Positions 20,204-32,208 of a stretch of 47,960 nucleotides of DNA are shown piece by piece (the stretch's first letter is position 1; the number at the start of each line of letters is the position of its first letter). Where the stretch lies: contig MSJI02000751.1 in NCBI GenBank assembly GCA_001931905.2, positions 1 through 47,960 of the forward strand. The letters are read 5' to 3'. The notes under the pieces are model-generated. The model was given only the letters and a program-made list of their open reading frames with translations, had not been told where the DNA came from and made no database searches. This stretch comes from Cladosporium sp. IMV 00045 (lineage: Eukaryota > Ascomycota > Dothideomycetes > Cladosporiales > Cladosporiaceae). Both the position numbers and the translations under genes were made by a program.

Positions 20204-23200
20204 TTGCTGCTGCTGTGCTGGTGAAGCCGGGCGATTGTAGCAGATTGGTGAAGGGAGAGGCCAGCGCCATACCGTTCGAAAGGCATGATGACAAGGTAGG
20301 TGGTCGGCAGCACGCACCTACCAACGGATGGGAGCGGAGCGTCTAGAAAAAAAGAGCCGAATCCAGCAGCAGGATGGAGCAGGACCCGCAGGGGGTAGGT
20401 GGGCTCGGTGGGCTGGTGCTTTGGGGATGTGTGCTGGTCGAGGATGTGGAATGATATAGTGGGGCACGGTGGTTTTACCTTTTGTTTCCGCCTTGATGCC
20501 TGGCTGGCGGCGGCGGCAAGGGTGTTCCTAGTCGGCAAGCGCGCTTCGACGATATGCCAGGTTGGGCAGCGCCGACGATATCGCGGTGGGCAGCAGGGCG
20601 CAGTATGTTGCTGCCACTGCAGGGAGGAAAGCGACGGCGGGAATAAGTTGGATGTGGTCGAGGTCGCGCACCGGTCGCCTGGGTGCAGGTCCTCGTGGGA
20701 TGAGCGTTGAGTTTGAGGGCGACGTCGAGTCGCGCGCGAGGTAATCGTAGGCGGGGTGGGGGACGTGATGTTGATGTATGTGAAAGGATGACTCTGCCTC
20801 TCTACCCAGGAGCAAAGAAACTAAAATCAAGGGACGAGGACGAGGAAAAGTAGCGGCAACACAAGCACGAGCACAAGCAGCAGCAAAAGAGTCGATCTTT
20901 GAGGTGGTCGACTCACGTGCGGCTGATGATGGGCTGGCTGGCTGGCCTTCTTCTTCTTCTACTTCCAGACGTCAAGATAGGCTTTTGCCTGGTCGAGGTT
21001 GGGCGCTGATATGCCGGGCGTAGTATTGCCAGGCTCTTCTTCCTGGTCTGGATCGATGCGTGCGTGCCTTGCTGCAAAGGTGCAGTCTGATGATGCAGAC
21101 GGACAGGCGAGGGATGTATGTATGATGTGTGTAGCTGCTCTGTTTGCTGTCCTGCCTGCGAGCTGCCAGAACGACAAGGTGCATGTACAGGCAGGTATTT
21201 AGGGATATGTAGATATGTATGGGCGATGGGCAGAAGTGACACCGTCCGGCCTGCGCGCTGACAAGTACTTCCTGCTTGTTGGTGGTGACTCTGTGATTCC
21301 TGATGATCTGCCCTCCCAACCCGTCCGTCACTTTTGCCTCCCTCTCGCCTCTGTCCAGCCCGCCGCCCACCTACCTCATTTCTCCCTGGCACCAGGGCCA
21401 GTGATGACGGAAGGGCAGTGACGTCGCTACAGGCCTATCTCGGGCCATGTCTCAGAAACAGCCGTACGGCAATCGTGGAGACGACGGTGAACTTTACCTC
21501 ACGTGATACTTCACTTACGCCCAAACTCTAAACGTCCCACGTTGCGAACGTCCACTCACTTTTGAGAAACACTTTGGCCCGAGCGGACCTCCCAACACAA
21601 GGATGGCCCTGTCTGAGACCGCACCATTCACCATGCACTTCCTGGCCCCTGTCGCACGGCCCGCAGCACAGAGACGTATGCTTTTTGGGCCCCTTCCATC
21701 CTTCCACCAGCCGTTGCAAGGTTGGCATCGCAGCCGAACATGTCTAGAAGGGAAAAACGACATCATCATCGTCGACAAGCGAGCTTGCCCTTCGCGAAGC
21801 ACCTGTGCTTTCGACTGCCGTGCTTCTCTCTGGCACATCCCGTCAATCGCCCGTTCCAGTACGTATCGCAAGCCTCGGTGTGCGATCCGAGGATAATGCA
21901 CAATTTACTTCCTAGCAGCACAGCAGACTTTCGATTAGTCCTCCGTAGCCGCATCGGCCACGCGCGCTGTCCCAGAAATTCCCAGGCAAACCCACAACCC
22001 ACTTCCATTTTCCCCTCTAAAAACGAACTTCAAACCAACCTGCGTGCAGTTGCCTGCCCGTCCGGCCCGATCGCATCTGCTCGTCGTCTTGTATGCTTCT
22101 CTTCACCAAGCCGGCTCGCCGGTTTCTCGCCATCCACACGCGCTTGGCTGCATGCACGCCCTGCAAGGCTGAGTGAACCATTCTCCCCCCAAGACTCGAG
22201 TAGTTCTCCGTATTCAAACAGCTATGTAATCGACTACCCACTTGCCGACGATTCATAGTCAATCAGTAAAGCAGGCAGAAGCGAAGGAAGGGCACACGCA
22301 AAAGCCGGAGACGGGGGCAGGGAAGGACCTTGGAAACGGCCACATGTTTCGAAGGTCGTTCCCTTTCCCTCTAATCGCCCCGCCCCGTTTTCCCCCTTCG
22401 ACATTGATGCCCGAGAGCCCGGGCGTTTGGCCATGCGAGTGATGAACCGTTTACATGGATGTTCGTTGTTTAGATAGTGAAGTTCTGAGTAGTGAGTAGT
22501 GAGGTGGTGAGGTACAGGATTACCTTTTGCGTAATTCTGCCCAAAGGGCGTCGCGTCCCTTCATCTCGGGGAATGAACGTAAAACTTTCTTTTGCTTCTG
22601 GAAGCCCAAAATTCGCCCATTCGAGAACACACACGAGCGATCAGATCCGGAGAAGCTCGAAGATGGAATTGCGAATCTGAACAGATGTCCCTCGCGTTCG
22701 TTTGGAAACGATACCTAACCCCACCACCAAGCAGACCAGAATGCTTGGGAACTCCTAGGGTCGCCAAAAAAATCCACGCCCCGTCTCTCGTCGCTCTTGG
22801 CTCCGGGCTATCGTTCTGACGCATCTACGCAGCTTTTCCGGCGCTTCACTTCCTGCGCGACCACGACTCCGGCCCTTGCATGAGGTTTTTCGCCCGGTCG
22901 GCAGGGCGGGAAGTGGTTCGGTGCGGATTGGCGCTGCGGGGCGTTTTGCATTCCCCGGCGGCGGCGGCGGTTGGCGGCAGCATCAGAGCAGTTCAGCTGG
23001 AGTCTTCATGCAAGATGGGTGGAGGTCCTGTTGTTGCAGATGTGTGGGTTTGCTGCTTTGGGGGTGAGGGCGGCTTTGGTAGCTGGGAACGAGGAATGGT
23101 TTTGTGCCTCTGGTCGTGTGAGTCTTGCGATTCGAAGGCTTCAATGGTTGATATTCTGCCGGAAGCAGCAGAACCGTGGTGAGAGTAACATTTCATTTCT

Positions 23201-23390
23201 TAAGCTAATAATATTTCCCGGTTCATATTCACACATACACATCAAGTTCGCCCGTCCCTGATTCTGGGTTTGCTGTGTTCTTGTGTTTCCTGCGCTCCGT
23301 CGAAACCAGCCAAATCAAACAATCCATCCTGAACGCCCTAGTGACAGAAGAGCTCCCTCCCGAAAATCAGAAACAGATCAATCAATACTT
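20204..23390. promoter_or_regulatory. Long upstream region of the charged-protein gene, no gene seen
   Basis: 3187 bp between two minus-strand genes. The part near 20204-21000 is likely promoter and 5' leader of the charged-protein gene; the part just below 23391 is the glucanase 3' UTR. Several short ORFs (longest on the plus strand about 21722-22258, beginning with TTG) have Arg/Ser/Pro composition typical of chance frames. No tRNA B-box, repeat array or transposon feature was found. A spliced small gene or non-coding RNA cannot be excluded. Confidence 0.4.
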
Positions 23391-25729
23391 TCAAACAAAC
23401 GGCTTCTCTATCGTTACGCCGCCACAGTCGGGGATTTTCAGCCCTTGTTTGACGTTGCGGTTCTCGTCCATCAAGCCCCATTGGCTCTCCCATTTCTGCG
23501 TGTCCGTGTCGAAGGACTTCTTCCAGGGCTCGTTAAAAGCTTCGAACCTGCGATGCGGGAAAAGAAAAGGTCAGCATAACGTGTCTCGATCGAAAATGGA
23601 TCTCACAGCATCAGCACTCACCAGAAAAACGTCGTCCCGTTCTTCAAACTCTGACAAACCCATCCATCCATGAACTCGTTCAACTCATCCACACCAGCAA
23701 CAGCACCCTCCTGCCCGCTGCGACAACTACCATCGGTGCCTCCACAGTTCTCGCCACCATCGCTCGGCCAGCCGACTTCAGCAATGATACTGCCCGGCCA
23801 GCCCTTTCCGTCTGAAGAAGGAGCGGTCTTCAGCCCGACGTTATTGTTCTGCCAGAAATCCCAGGTCCAGCCCGGCGCGAAAGAAGGCGTCACGCCCGCG
23901 AAGAAAGGATGCACGTTCGCCATGACAATGTCGGAGTCCGCGGCCAGCTCGTCCGTCCAGTCGTCTCCGAGGTCAGACGTTGCGACGGGGAGCTCGATGT
24001 TCAGGTCCGACAGCGTCTGACGCACAGAGCTCAGATTGCTCGCCAGTGCGGTCTCGGTCATGTCTTCGCGGAAGAGGACTTCGTTGCCCACAATGATGCC
24101 CGCGAAGTGCTTGGAGTCGTAGGAGCGGAGGAGGGTTTCCATCTGCGAGATTTGGCGGTCGTTCGTAGTCGCGTTGTTGCCTAGCCATACGCCCAGCCAG
24201 ACTTGGAGGGTGTCGTTGTAGCCCAGGCGCGAGATGGCTTCGAGAACCATTTCGGTTTGGTTGCAGTCTGTTCCGTACAAGCGGACCGCGGGCGTCAGCT
24301 GTGCTAGCTGGGCGATGTCAAGGGTAATGTTATTCTGATCCGGTGGGTTATGAATGCAATCGGGATATTGGGCGTGGAGGGGTGTGTAATCCATGCCGGG
24401 GAAGACTTTGTGGAAGTCCTTGTTGTCAAGCAAGGCTTTGACTTCGTCGGAGTCGATATCGTAAAGGTCATCTTTGCTGTTGCCGGACGAGGATCCCGAG
24501 GAGGGAGATGTTGTCGAGCCGTTGGAGTCGGAATTCCGCATGCCCAAGATTCCGCCAGCCGTGCCGCCGACCACGGCGGCGAGGACGACGAGCAGAATGA
24601 TAGAGCCGACAATCCACTTCATGCGCTTGTTGCCGTTGCTTTGCTTGTCTAGCCATTCGCTCTTTTCCGGATCATTTCCGTTCCTTGGGAGATTGTCAAA
24701 GCTGCCTTCTTCGTTCCCTCGTCGAACGTCGAAGACTTTGAAGCCTCCCTTACTCGCTTCAGCAGCCGCAGCGCCACCAGTCATTCCCGCCGCTGCAGCC
24801 AGTCCCTTTCGGCTCTTCCTGCTTCTGGGCCGATCTTCAAGCCCGTCATCGCCATCATCTGCAATGCTATTCGGGTCGAAATTGTCTAGATCGTCCCCAC
24901 GCCATCGCCTGGGCACTTCGTTTCCGTAATATTCCGCGCCGCCCATCGTTGCTGCACCGGCGCCCGCGCCAGCTGCTGCTGGAACGCCATAGCCTCGTCT
25001 GGTGGGTGAAGGCGGGCCTGCCTCGGACTGCGATCGACGGTGGTCCATGAGCGGCGCATTGGAAGAAGCGGAGTCGGTGTGACGGTGCATGTTTGGTCTC
25101 GATCCTTGCCTTGGAGGTGTGTCTGGGTATTCGTGCTGAGTGTACGGTGAAGGCTCGCGAGACTCGGCATATGTCATGTGCGATCCCAAGGCTGCAGCAG
25201 GTGGTCCTCCGCGATGCCTTCGAGACGGGGAAGGCGAGTCGTGTGTTGAAGGTGCCATGAGTGGTGCCGCAGACGGCGTACGTGCTTTCTGTCGATGTTT
25301 TTGCCTTGGTGGTGTAGAAGGGTAGTGAGGCGGAGGAGCAGCGAAAGATCTATGATCTTCAGGCTCTGGTGAAGGTGACAGCACGTCTCTGGGACCAAAT
25401 AGATTATCGATATCCCTCAAGGCTCGGCCCTCGGGGTCTGGCGCGGACAAGTTTGAAGCGGTCGGCATGTACGGAGCCTGGCGATGCTGTGAATAGTATG
25501 CCGGAGGCGAATACGGCTGGCCGCCGCGATCGCGTGGCGGCGGCATTTCTTCTTTGACGGGCGAGACGCTCCGGTTGGGGGCTCGAATGTGGCCGTACTG
25601 GGCGTAGTTGTAAGAGTTGACAGAAGCGTCGGCAGAGATGGGAGATACGGATGGGTGGATATCGCCACCACGCCAATCTTCTTCTGGCGGAGGCTGTTGT
25701 CTGTAGTCGTAGTTTCGATTGTAGGCCAT
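23391..25729 (-). CDS. btgC: Type II membrane GH17 glucan endo-1,3-beta-glucosidase (BtgC-like)
   Basis: A cell-wall-remodelling beta-1,3-glucanase anchored by an N-terminal-side signal anchor. Two exons on the minus strand, 25729-23622 and 23547-23391, give 754 residues; the intron 23621-23548 (74 nt) has donor GTGAGT and acceptor CGCAG. Without the splice the frame stops right after FFW. With it the family motif [11 protein letters not shown] is restored and the protein ends [15 protein letters not shown]. Residues 1-369 are a long cytosolic disordered region rich in Pro, Ser, Tyr and Arg. A single membrane helix lies at about 370-396 ([18 protein letters not shown]), followed by a Ser/Gly linker and the GH17 barrel. 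Glu550 in IIVGNEVLF fits the acid/base and Glu651 in [11 protein letters not shown] fits the nucleophile. Several sequons (NIT, NQT, NDT, NAT, NLS, NGT) fit an exocellular domain. Confidence 0.93.
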
Positions 25730-27215
25730 CTTTGCCGTTCTCCACGCAAGACTGGCTGCCTGGTTGCTGAAGCGACACCGTTCAGAAAGCTAAAGTCGAT
25801 TGTAGGAGAATATGTCTTGCCCTCCTCTAGATTTTCGAACACTGTCCAAAGATCAGGATTGTTTGTCTCATGAGGCGCCGGTCAACTGCACCTGACGTGG
25901 CCTGGCCTGCTTGGCGTGAGTGCTATTGGGCGGTATAGGAATAAACAAAGCGCGGCCAATCATTCGTCGAAGGCGAACAACACCCTTAAATACGAGCAAT
26001 GATCTTCAATGATCAGGTAAAAAATACTGTGTCACTTATTGGACTTTTACAAGACGCAGATTCCATCGACCGTGTGCAACGCTGACGACATCATAGGTAA
26101 ACTACTAGAAATCAACGTTGTTCGGTATGTTGCCCAGCAACCGTGCTCTCCAAAGTCAAACCGCCTGGCGTAGTGGCAAGGCCGAAAATAGGTGCACCCA
26201 CCACGTATTTGCATGTATAGCCGCCGCCACACATAGGCTGAACACGCGGTCTAGAGAGATATAAGGTGGGAGTTGCGTCAGTTCGAAAAGCCTCAGCTGA
26301 TCATATTTCACATAATTAGCTGTTGCAATACGAGACCGCTACGGTGGCCTCACCTCTTGCTATCTATAAAATCAGCCACACGCAGTGACAGGCCTCGCAA
26401 GCCGGCCTCCTTGACTTGCATGGACTCTACAGACCGCTCAAGCGCCTTGCGTTCAGGCTACATGACATACATATTATATGGCATGAGCAGGCTGATAAGT
26501 GAGCGAGCGTCGCCAGCTTTGAGACAGCTCTGAGTATCCTAGGATTAGATCGACTGCGCATCAAAGGAAGTACACTACTGCGAATGCCGCCCAGTTTTGC
26601 AAGCAGGCAACCTCATGAGATGGGACAGATCAGTGCCGATCATGGCTTCATTTTGGTTCACGACGCTTCCACAGTCGTGAACACAGTACTTGACTCTGAG
26701 CTGGATTATTCCCGGCACTCTCCTATCCACATATAATAACTGCGTTGTCACTGTAGAAACACCAAAGTGATAGCTTGTCAGATCGTTTCCGGCTAGAGGC
26801 AGATCAGCTAAAGGCGGGATGCAAAGCTATCAGAGTCGGGGATATTCTATACGGTCAAGAAAATACACGACAGACCTGCCCGTGCTCAAAAGAGAAACAG
26901 AAAAATTGAGACGATTTCAGCAAGCCTACCAAACCAATAGGTAAGGTATTGTAGGCGTACGTCGAATAGAAACGCCTTTTCGTTCATGTCGCTACAGGCT
27001 CGGTGAACCTTTTATTAGTCGCCTCTGAGAATTTGATCTCCAAAACGCCAAGGATCCCGGGCTTGATGCCTCTCCTTCTCATTACCCGACCGAAGTATGT
27101 AAATACATCGCGACGATAAAGAAGATCAACCATACGGGGTTTGATAGCCTTGTCGCACATACTCTGCGACCTGTCTCCTATTCTGCTTACTTGCAGGCGA
27201 CATTTACCTGACGCC
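25730..27215. promoter_or_regulatory. Divergent intergenic region, glucanase / Zn2Cys6 regulator
   Basis: 1486 bp between divergent starts, more AT-rich than most of the window between about 25900 and 27000. No ORF with family features. One tRNA-like A-box (near 26166) lacks a B-box partner. It presumably holds both promoters; no operator could be assigned. Confidence 0.4.
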
Positions 27216-29726
27216 ATGGACGAGCATTCGGGCTCGGAGGTGGAGGAGAAGGTGAGGACGGGCGAAAAACGCGAAAAACGCACTTCTCGGGCCTGTCTCA
27301 CATGTCGCAAGAGGAAGAGTGCCTGCGATCTGTAAGTAACATCTTTCCCTTCCCCCCGCAAAGACTGCCTGGGTTTCTGATGCCGTCGGTGTTCGAATCT
27401 GCACAAATGCCCCTGCAATTGGTTTTGAAAACCGCCTGCGCGCTGGAAACCTCGGTCGGCCTTTGCCTGCCTAGTGAGGCGAGCTTGCTGACCGTCACAG
27501 ACCTGTAGTCGAAGGCGTTGTCACCACACCCTGCAAACGCTGCAAGGCCACTGGATTAGAGTGTGTTATCGGCTCTAGCAATCGTGGCGGGCGACGTGTG
27601 CGGAGGAAAACTGTGCATCCCGTCGAGGATTCGGCTGGCGGCGGCAACGGCAACGGCGAATCATCCATGCTTTCAACGCTTGACGAAGACACGCGGACTG
27701 GTGCATTCAGAGAGGAATTCAACAGCCTAGATCGGGCTGCGGCCGACAGCCTCAGTGGCCTCAACTCGGCCTCGACATCTGGTATGATCCTGGACCCGGC
27801 CCTTCAGAATCCCGATCCCACATTCACCGTGGACCCACCGAACGGCTCTGGCGCCATGATGGGCTCACAGAACACGAGGGAGTCCTCTACGGCTTCCAAC
27901 ATGTTCGGCGGCCATGAGTTGCAGAACCCTAGCGATGCCCTCGGCATTCTGGCTCAGATTGCCAGCAACGGAGAGAATGCTCATCCGTACACCATGATGT
28001 CGCAGCCGATGAATGCCGCCTCGAACTATGGTCACAACTCACTCGAGTACCCGCTCGTCCGTGACGGTCGGCTATCGGTATCCAAAGTCATCCAACTCCT
28101 GCAGCGGTACAAGATGTATTATCATCCTTACTTCCCGCTCGTCCCTTCGGCAACCTTGGATGCCGTCAACCTGGCCAGGACTGCGCAGGAAGAGCCGCAC
28201 CTACTCACCGCAGTTCTAGTCATCGCTTCAAGAGATCTTGTAGATGATCCAAATGTGTTCACAGCATGCACCGAGTATATGCGGTCGCTAGTGTCGGCAT
28301 TGTCTGCTGGCGGGCCCAGCAGCGTGTCTTCCGTGGAGGCTCTTCTCCTACTAGCTGAATGGACTCCATACACTTCAAGGTCAGACGCCGGTAATGTCGG
28401 TCGTGGTGAAGAAGACCGTGAGGCATGGATGCACATCGGCATCGCCCTTCGTATAGGCTACTTCCTGGGCCTTGACAGGTATTCGTTCCATGTCCGTGGA
28501 GACGATGTGAAAGATCCACAGTGGCAACGCAAACGCCTTGTCTGGACTGCATGCTATATCAGCGACCGTCAAATCAGCATACGCCTTGGACGCGCCTTTT
28601 GGTCTCGTGGACCCGGGCCATTGACCACATTGCGCAAAGAGGACTTTCCTATGCTTGCGCCTGCAGGGCCTGGAGAGGAAGACTTTGCAAGCATCTTCCA
28701 AGCAACCTTGGAGCTGACTTTATTGTTCTCGAACGTACACGATGTCTTGTACTCCAACCCTGGCAACAGCATGCGCAATCACCTCGCCGGCGGATACATC
28801 AAGTACATTGACGATTTCAGGAGTGCTATCGTAAGTTGAAGATCTTAGCAAGCCTGTAATGCATGAAAGCTGACACTATATAGTACGGCTGGAAATCCGT
28901 CTGGGGCACTTTGACCTGCTCGCCGGCCCTCAAGGCAACATTATTGATGTCGTATGACTATCTCAGACTCTACACTAACGCATTTGCGTTCCACGCGACT
29001 ATCAAGCGTGCACTTCCGCAGATGCAAGAGCAAAACGAGAACCGCAAGTCAAACCATCCAGCGCCGGGCAGAGTGTTCTACAACAATGTTGGCGCCGTCG
29101 GTGATGCAAGGTTCATTTATGAGGGATTGGATGCTGCAAAGAGCTTGCTCAGCATGGTGAACACGTTTGTGAACCCTGAGCAATCGCTTCGTTTCATGCC
29201 TCTACGTTTCTACCTTTACTCCATCTACAGTGGAGTGTTTCTGTACCGCGCTCGCTGCGTCGGTGTGCTCTCTCACGACGAGGAACAGTCGGTTCGAGCG
29301 ATGGTACAAGAGACGATCAACCGACTTGAGCGCTCTGGGCTTGGGAACCAGCATCCAGGAAGCCGTTACTCTCGCCTTCTGAGACTTCTCTGGGATAAGG
29401 TTGAGCGCAAAGAGCGCAAAGGAGATCTCCGCAATCCCGCCACGCTTAAGAACCCATACAGACCAGGCTCGGTGAGTGGTGGACCAACACCAGGCTCAGT
29501 GGGCTCTGCTGTTTCCCAAGACTCGCCCGCCGTGACTGAGATGATGGGCGATTTCTCCTGGACCGATCTTGACGCCATCGGAAATTTCGCCGTGAACGGA
29601 GGAGGCAGCACCAACATCAACGACGCCGAGTGGTGGTCGGGCTTTCTACCAGCGGACAGCAACAATTTCATGTTCGACGGACTGCCAGGCATGGACGATT
29701 GGAGCCTTGGTTTGACAGGAGTCTGA
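27216..29726 (+). CDS. Zn(II)2Cys6 fungal transcription factor
   Basis: A nuclear DNA-binding regulator of 762 residues from three exons, 27216-27331, 27501-28830 and 28884-29726. Intron 1 (169 nt, GTAAGT..CACAG) splits the zinc cluster. Cys27, Cys30 and Cys37 (RACLTCRKRKSACDL) come from exon 1, and Cys50, Cys53 and Cys60 (PCKRCKATGLEC) from exon 2, giving the full CX2CX6CX12CX2CX6C. Intron 2 is 53 nt (GTAAGT..TATAG). A disordered linker follows the cluster. The middle homology region begins near LSVSKVIQLLQRYKMYYHPY and includes LLLLAEWTPY and RKRLVWTACYISDRQISIRLGR, the last being typical of the fungal-specific regulator domain. The acidic, Trp-rich C-terminus (DDWSLGLTGV) may activate. The target is unknown. 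Only 161 bp separate it from the hydroxyacid dehydrogenase gene in tandem, so that gene is one candidate target (inference). Confidence 0.92.
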
Positions 29727-29887
29727 ACAGGGAAAGAAAAGTGGGGGCGCGACGTCGGCCTTTGACGATTATCGGACGATGTAGTTCCGAGATTCTCAAC
29801 TTTACATTTCGGACCTGAGATCTGCTCTGACTCTACATCTTTGTCAACACAGTCTCTTTCTCTTCTCTCACTGACTTCACAATCATA

Positions 29888-31109
29888 ATGTCTAACAGAG
29901 CTGCTTTGCTGATTGGCAAAATCACCCATGCTCGTAAAGAGTGGGAATCTCTTAGCTCGCTGCTCCAATTGAAGGTACGCTCGCTCCCACATGGCTTCAA
30001 TTTTCCATGATGCCACGCACCGAGAGTCAAAAATTTGAGCAATAGGCATCCATTGAGACGTCGAGAGATGCTTTGTCTCGGATGCCAGGTTCCACTCAAG
30101 TCTGATCCCATGGCTGGAGTCGCTGGCATGACTCCAACACTTACCGCATATCGGTGGAAAGAGAGGCCGATAAATTACAGTCGCTGATTTGATCCAGGAG
30201 TACGGCACAGGCACGAGACAAGACTTCATTTCTAAACTGAAAGGCGGCGAATACAACGATGTTGTCGCAATCTACCGAAGTAATGACTCGACCAAAATCA
30301 CTGGCCATTTTGACAAAGAGCTCGTATCATCTCTGCCAGCGAGCCTGAAATACATCACACACAATGGCGCTGGATACGACAACATTGATGTCGCCGCTTG
30401 CACAGCACGCAACATCGGAGTGAGCAGTACACCACTCGCAGTAAACGATTCAACCGCCGACACAGCCCTCTTCCTCATGCTGGGCGCTCTGCGCAGAATT
30501 ACGATACCCTTCCAGAGCCTTCGCAAAGGCGAATGGCGCGGCAAGAACTTCAACCTCGGTCACGACCCTAAAGACAAGGTTCTGGGCGTTCTCGGTATGG
30601 GTGGCATCGGACAGGCTGTTGCACAAAGAGCCAGGGCGTTTGGCATGAAAATCCAGTATCACAACCGAAACCGACTGCCGGAGAGTGAAGAGCAAGGCGC
30701 GAAGTATGTCTCGTTCGAGGAGCTGATGAAGACGTCTGATGTCCTCACGCTGAATCTGGCCCTCAACCCGTCGACGAGACACATCATCTCCAAACCGCAA
30801 TTCGACCTCATGAAAGACGGCGTTGTGATCGTCAATACTGCTCGCGGACCCATCATCGACGAAGCCGCGCTTGTAGACGCTCTGAACTCGGGCAAGGTCT
30901 TCTCGGCTGGTCTTGATGTGTTCGAGGAGGAGCCGAAGATCCACCCTGGCTTGATGGAGAACGAGAACGTGGTGCTGCTGCCTCATGTTGGGACGTCGAC
31001 GTGGGAGACGCAGAAGGGTATGGAGCTTCTGGTGTTGGAAAATCTGAAGTCTGCGGTAGAGGGCAAGGGACTTGTCACTCCTGTGGCGGAACAGCAGAAG
31101 AAGAACTGA
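29888..31109 (+). CDS. D-2-hydroxyacid dehydrogenase (glyoxylate/hydroxypyruvate reductase-like)
   Basis: An NAD(P)H-dependent oxidoreductase interconverting 2-oxoacids and D-2-hydroxyacids. Two exons, 29888-29974 (MSNRAALLIGKITHARKEWE) and 30198-31109, give 332 residues. The intron 29975-30197 is 223 nt, donor GTACGC, acceptor ATCCAG; the nearer TACAG at about 30179 would run into TGA at once, so the later site is used. The nucleotide-binding motif VLGVLGMGGIGQAVAQ is at about 160. Catalytic Arg245 is in NTARGPIIDE, the Glu lies in VFEEEPKIHP (about 274), and His292 is in LLPHVGTST. Length and the start KITHARKEWE fit the fungal GOR1/hydroxyisocaproate-dehydrogenase-like branch; the substrate is uncertain (glyoxylate, hydroxypyruvate or a branched 2-oxoacid). 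Confidence 0.9.
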
Positions 31110-32208
31110 GCGGGCTGCGAACGTGGAGTTCGTAAGGGTTTTGTTTGCAAACGTGGCGGGCTGTTGATGTATAAATCTATGAACCAATCTGCAAGTCTTT
31201 ATGCGCATGATGATGCCATCTCAAGATGGTCAATGATGGCCTTTCGTTGATTGTTAAAGCGTTGCGAGATAGTGGGCAGCGCACTCTCTTTCTCTCACAT
31301 TGTGTTTAATAAGGTGCAACTACCTTCAGGCGTTCCGGGGTTTTTGAACATACCTTAGCTGGGAAGAGCTTGGATGCGGCAACGATTTTGGCATCTCATT
31401 ATTCTTTTCTCCTCTCAAATCTCACCCTTTAGAGAAGGACAAGGCACGTTAGCAGCCTGATGACAGTCATCAACATTCTCTGAACTCTACGTTCTACTGA
31501 GACATGCAGAGCCATGCAATCAACCACTTGGTCGCACTCAACCATGTCCCTATGCTATTGTCGTTCTATACCAAGAGCGTCGGCCACTGCGGTCAATGTG
31601 TATATTCTATTAGAAATGACATCAATACCAAAACACATTTGCCGAAGTCGTCACGTGGGTATCTCGTGGCCATGTCATCGTCCCCCTCCATCGGTTTATG
31701 GTTTCACAGAGAGCTTGATGTCAAAGACCGATGGATGAGCAATGCCCTCATCCACCCCATTTTCGTGCTCCGCAGTTCTCCGGATGGAAAACTGGGTACT
31801 GGGGTCGATGCTCCACGCACAGGCCGGCACCGATCGACTTGTCCGTCCGTCGTTGCCGTCCTGTTTGTCACCCATCATCAGACGCCTTCGACGGCCTTTG
31901 AAAAAATCCGTGGCGTATCTTGGATGCTCACACTTTGATCATCTTGAAGACCGACACGCCACTGCTGGAGTAGATATATATCGTCTCAAGCCCTTCTCTG
32001 AGATCCGGGCTCTCATCATCACGCAACAACGCATCAAGAACTCCATCTCAACGACTCATTCTGCATACGCTATCTCCTCCACCTCCCGCTAGCGACACGG
32101 GCGACAAGCTCCTTGTTCCGTCCGCCAACTCTTCTTCTTAGCATCTGCCAACGCTTGTGCTTTTGCTTGACATCAGCCTTGACATCCTTCCCATACACAA
32201 TCGCCACA
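31110..32208. promoter_or_regulatory. Upstream region of first sugar transporter
   Basis: 1099 bp between tandem genes. It begins with the dehydrogenase 3' UTR. A clear TATA-like run (gatatatatcg, about 31973-31982) lies some 230 bp before the transporter ATG, and a GTCACGTGGG word (E-box/bHLH-like CACGTG core) occurs near 31650. No coding sequence was recognised. Confidence 0.45.

Noticed and set aside
20204..20317. 38-residue N-terminal extension of the charged protein
   Set aside because: The extension would begin with GTG, has no in-frame ATG, and looks like 5' leader. The first ATG is 20203.
21722..22258. 178-residue plus-strand ORF in the 3.2-kb gap
   Set aside because: It starts with TTG rather than ATG, has Arg/Ser/Pro chance-like composition, and shows no splice-supported extension or motif.
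26164..26180. tRNA-like A-box (tggcgtagtgg)
   Set aside because: No B-box (GGTTCGANTCC-like) lies within the next 80 bases and no cloverleaf could be drawn.
29366..30256. 296-residue minus-strand ORF across the regulator's end and dehydrogenase start
   Set aside because: It covers antisense DNA of two well-supported genes and an intron and has no recognisable domain.
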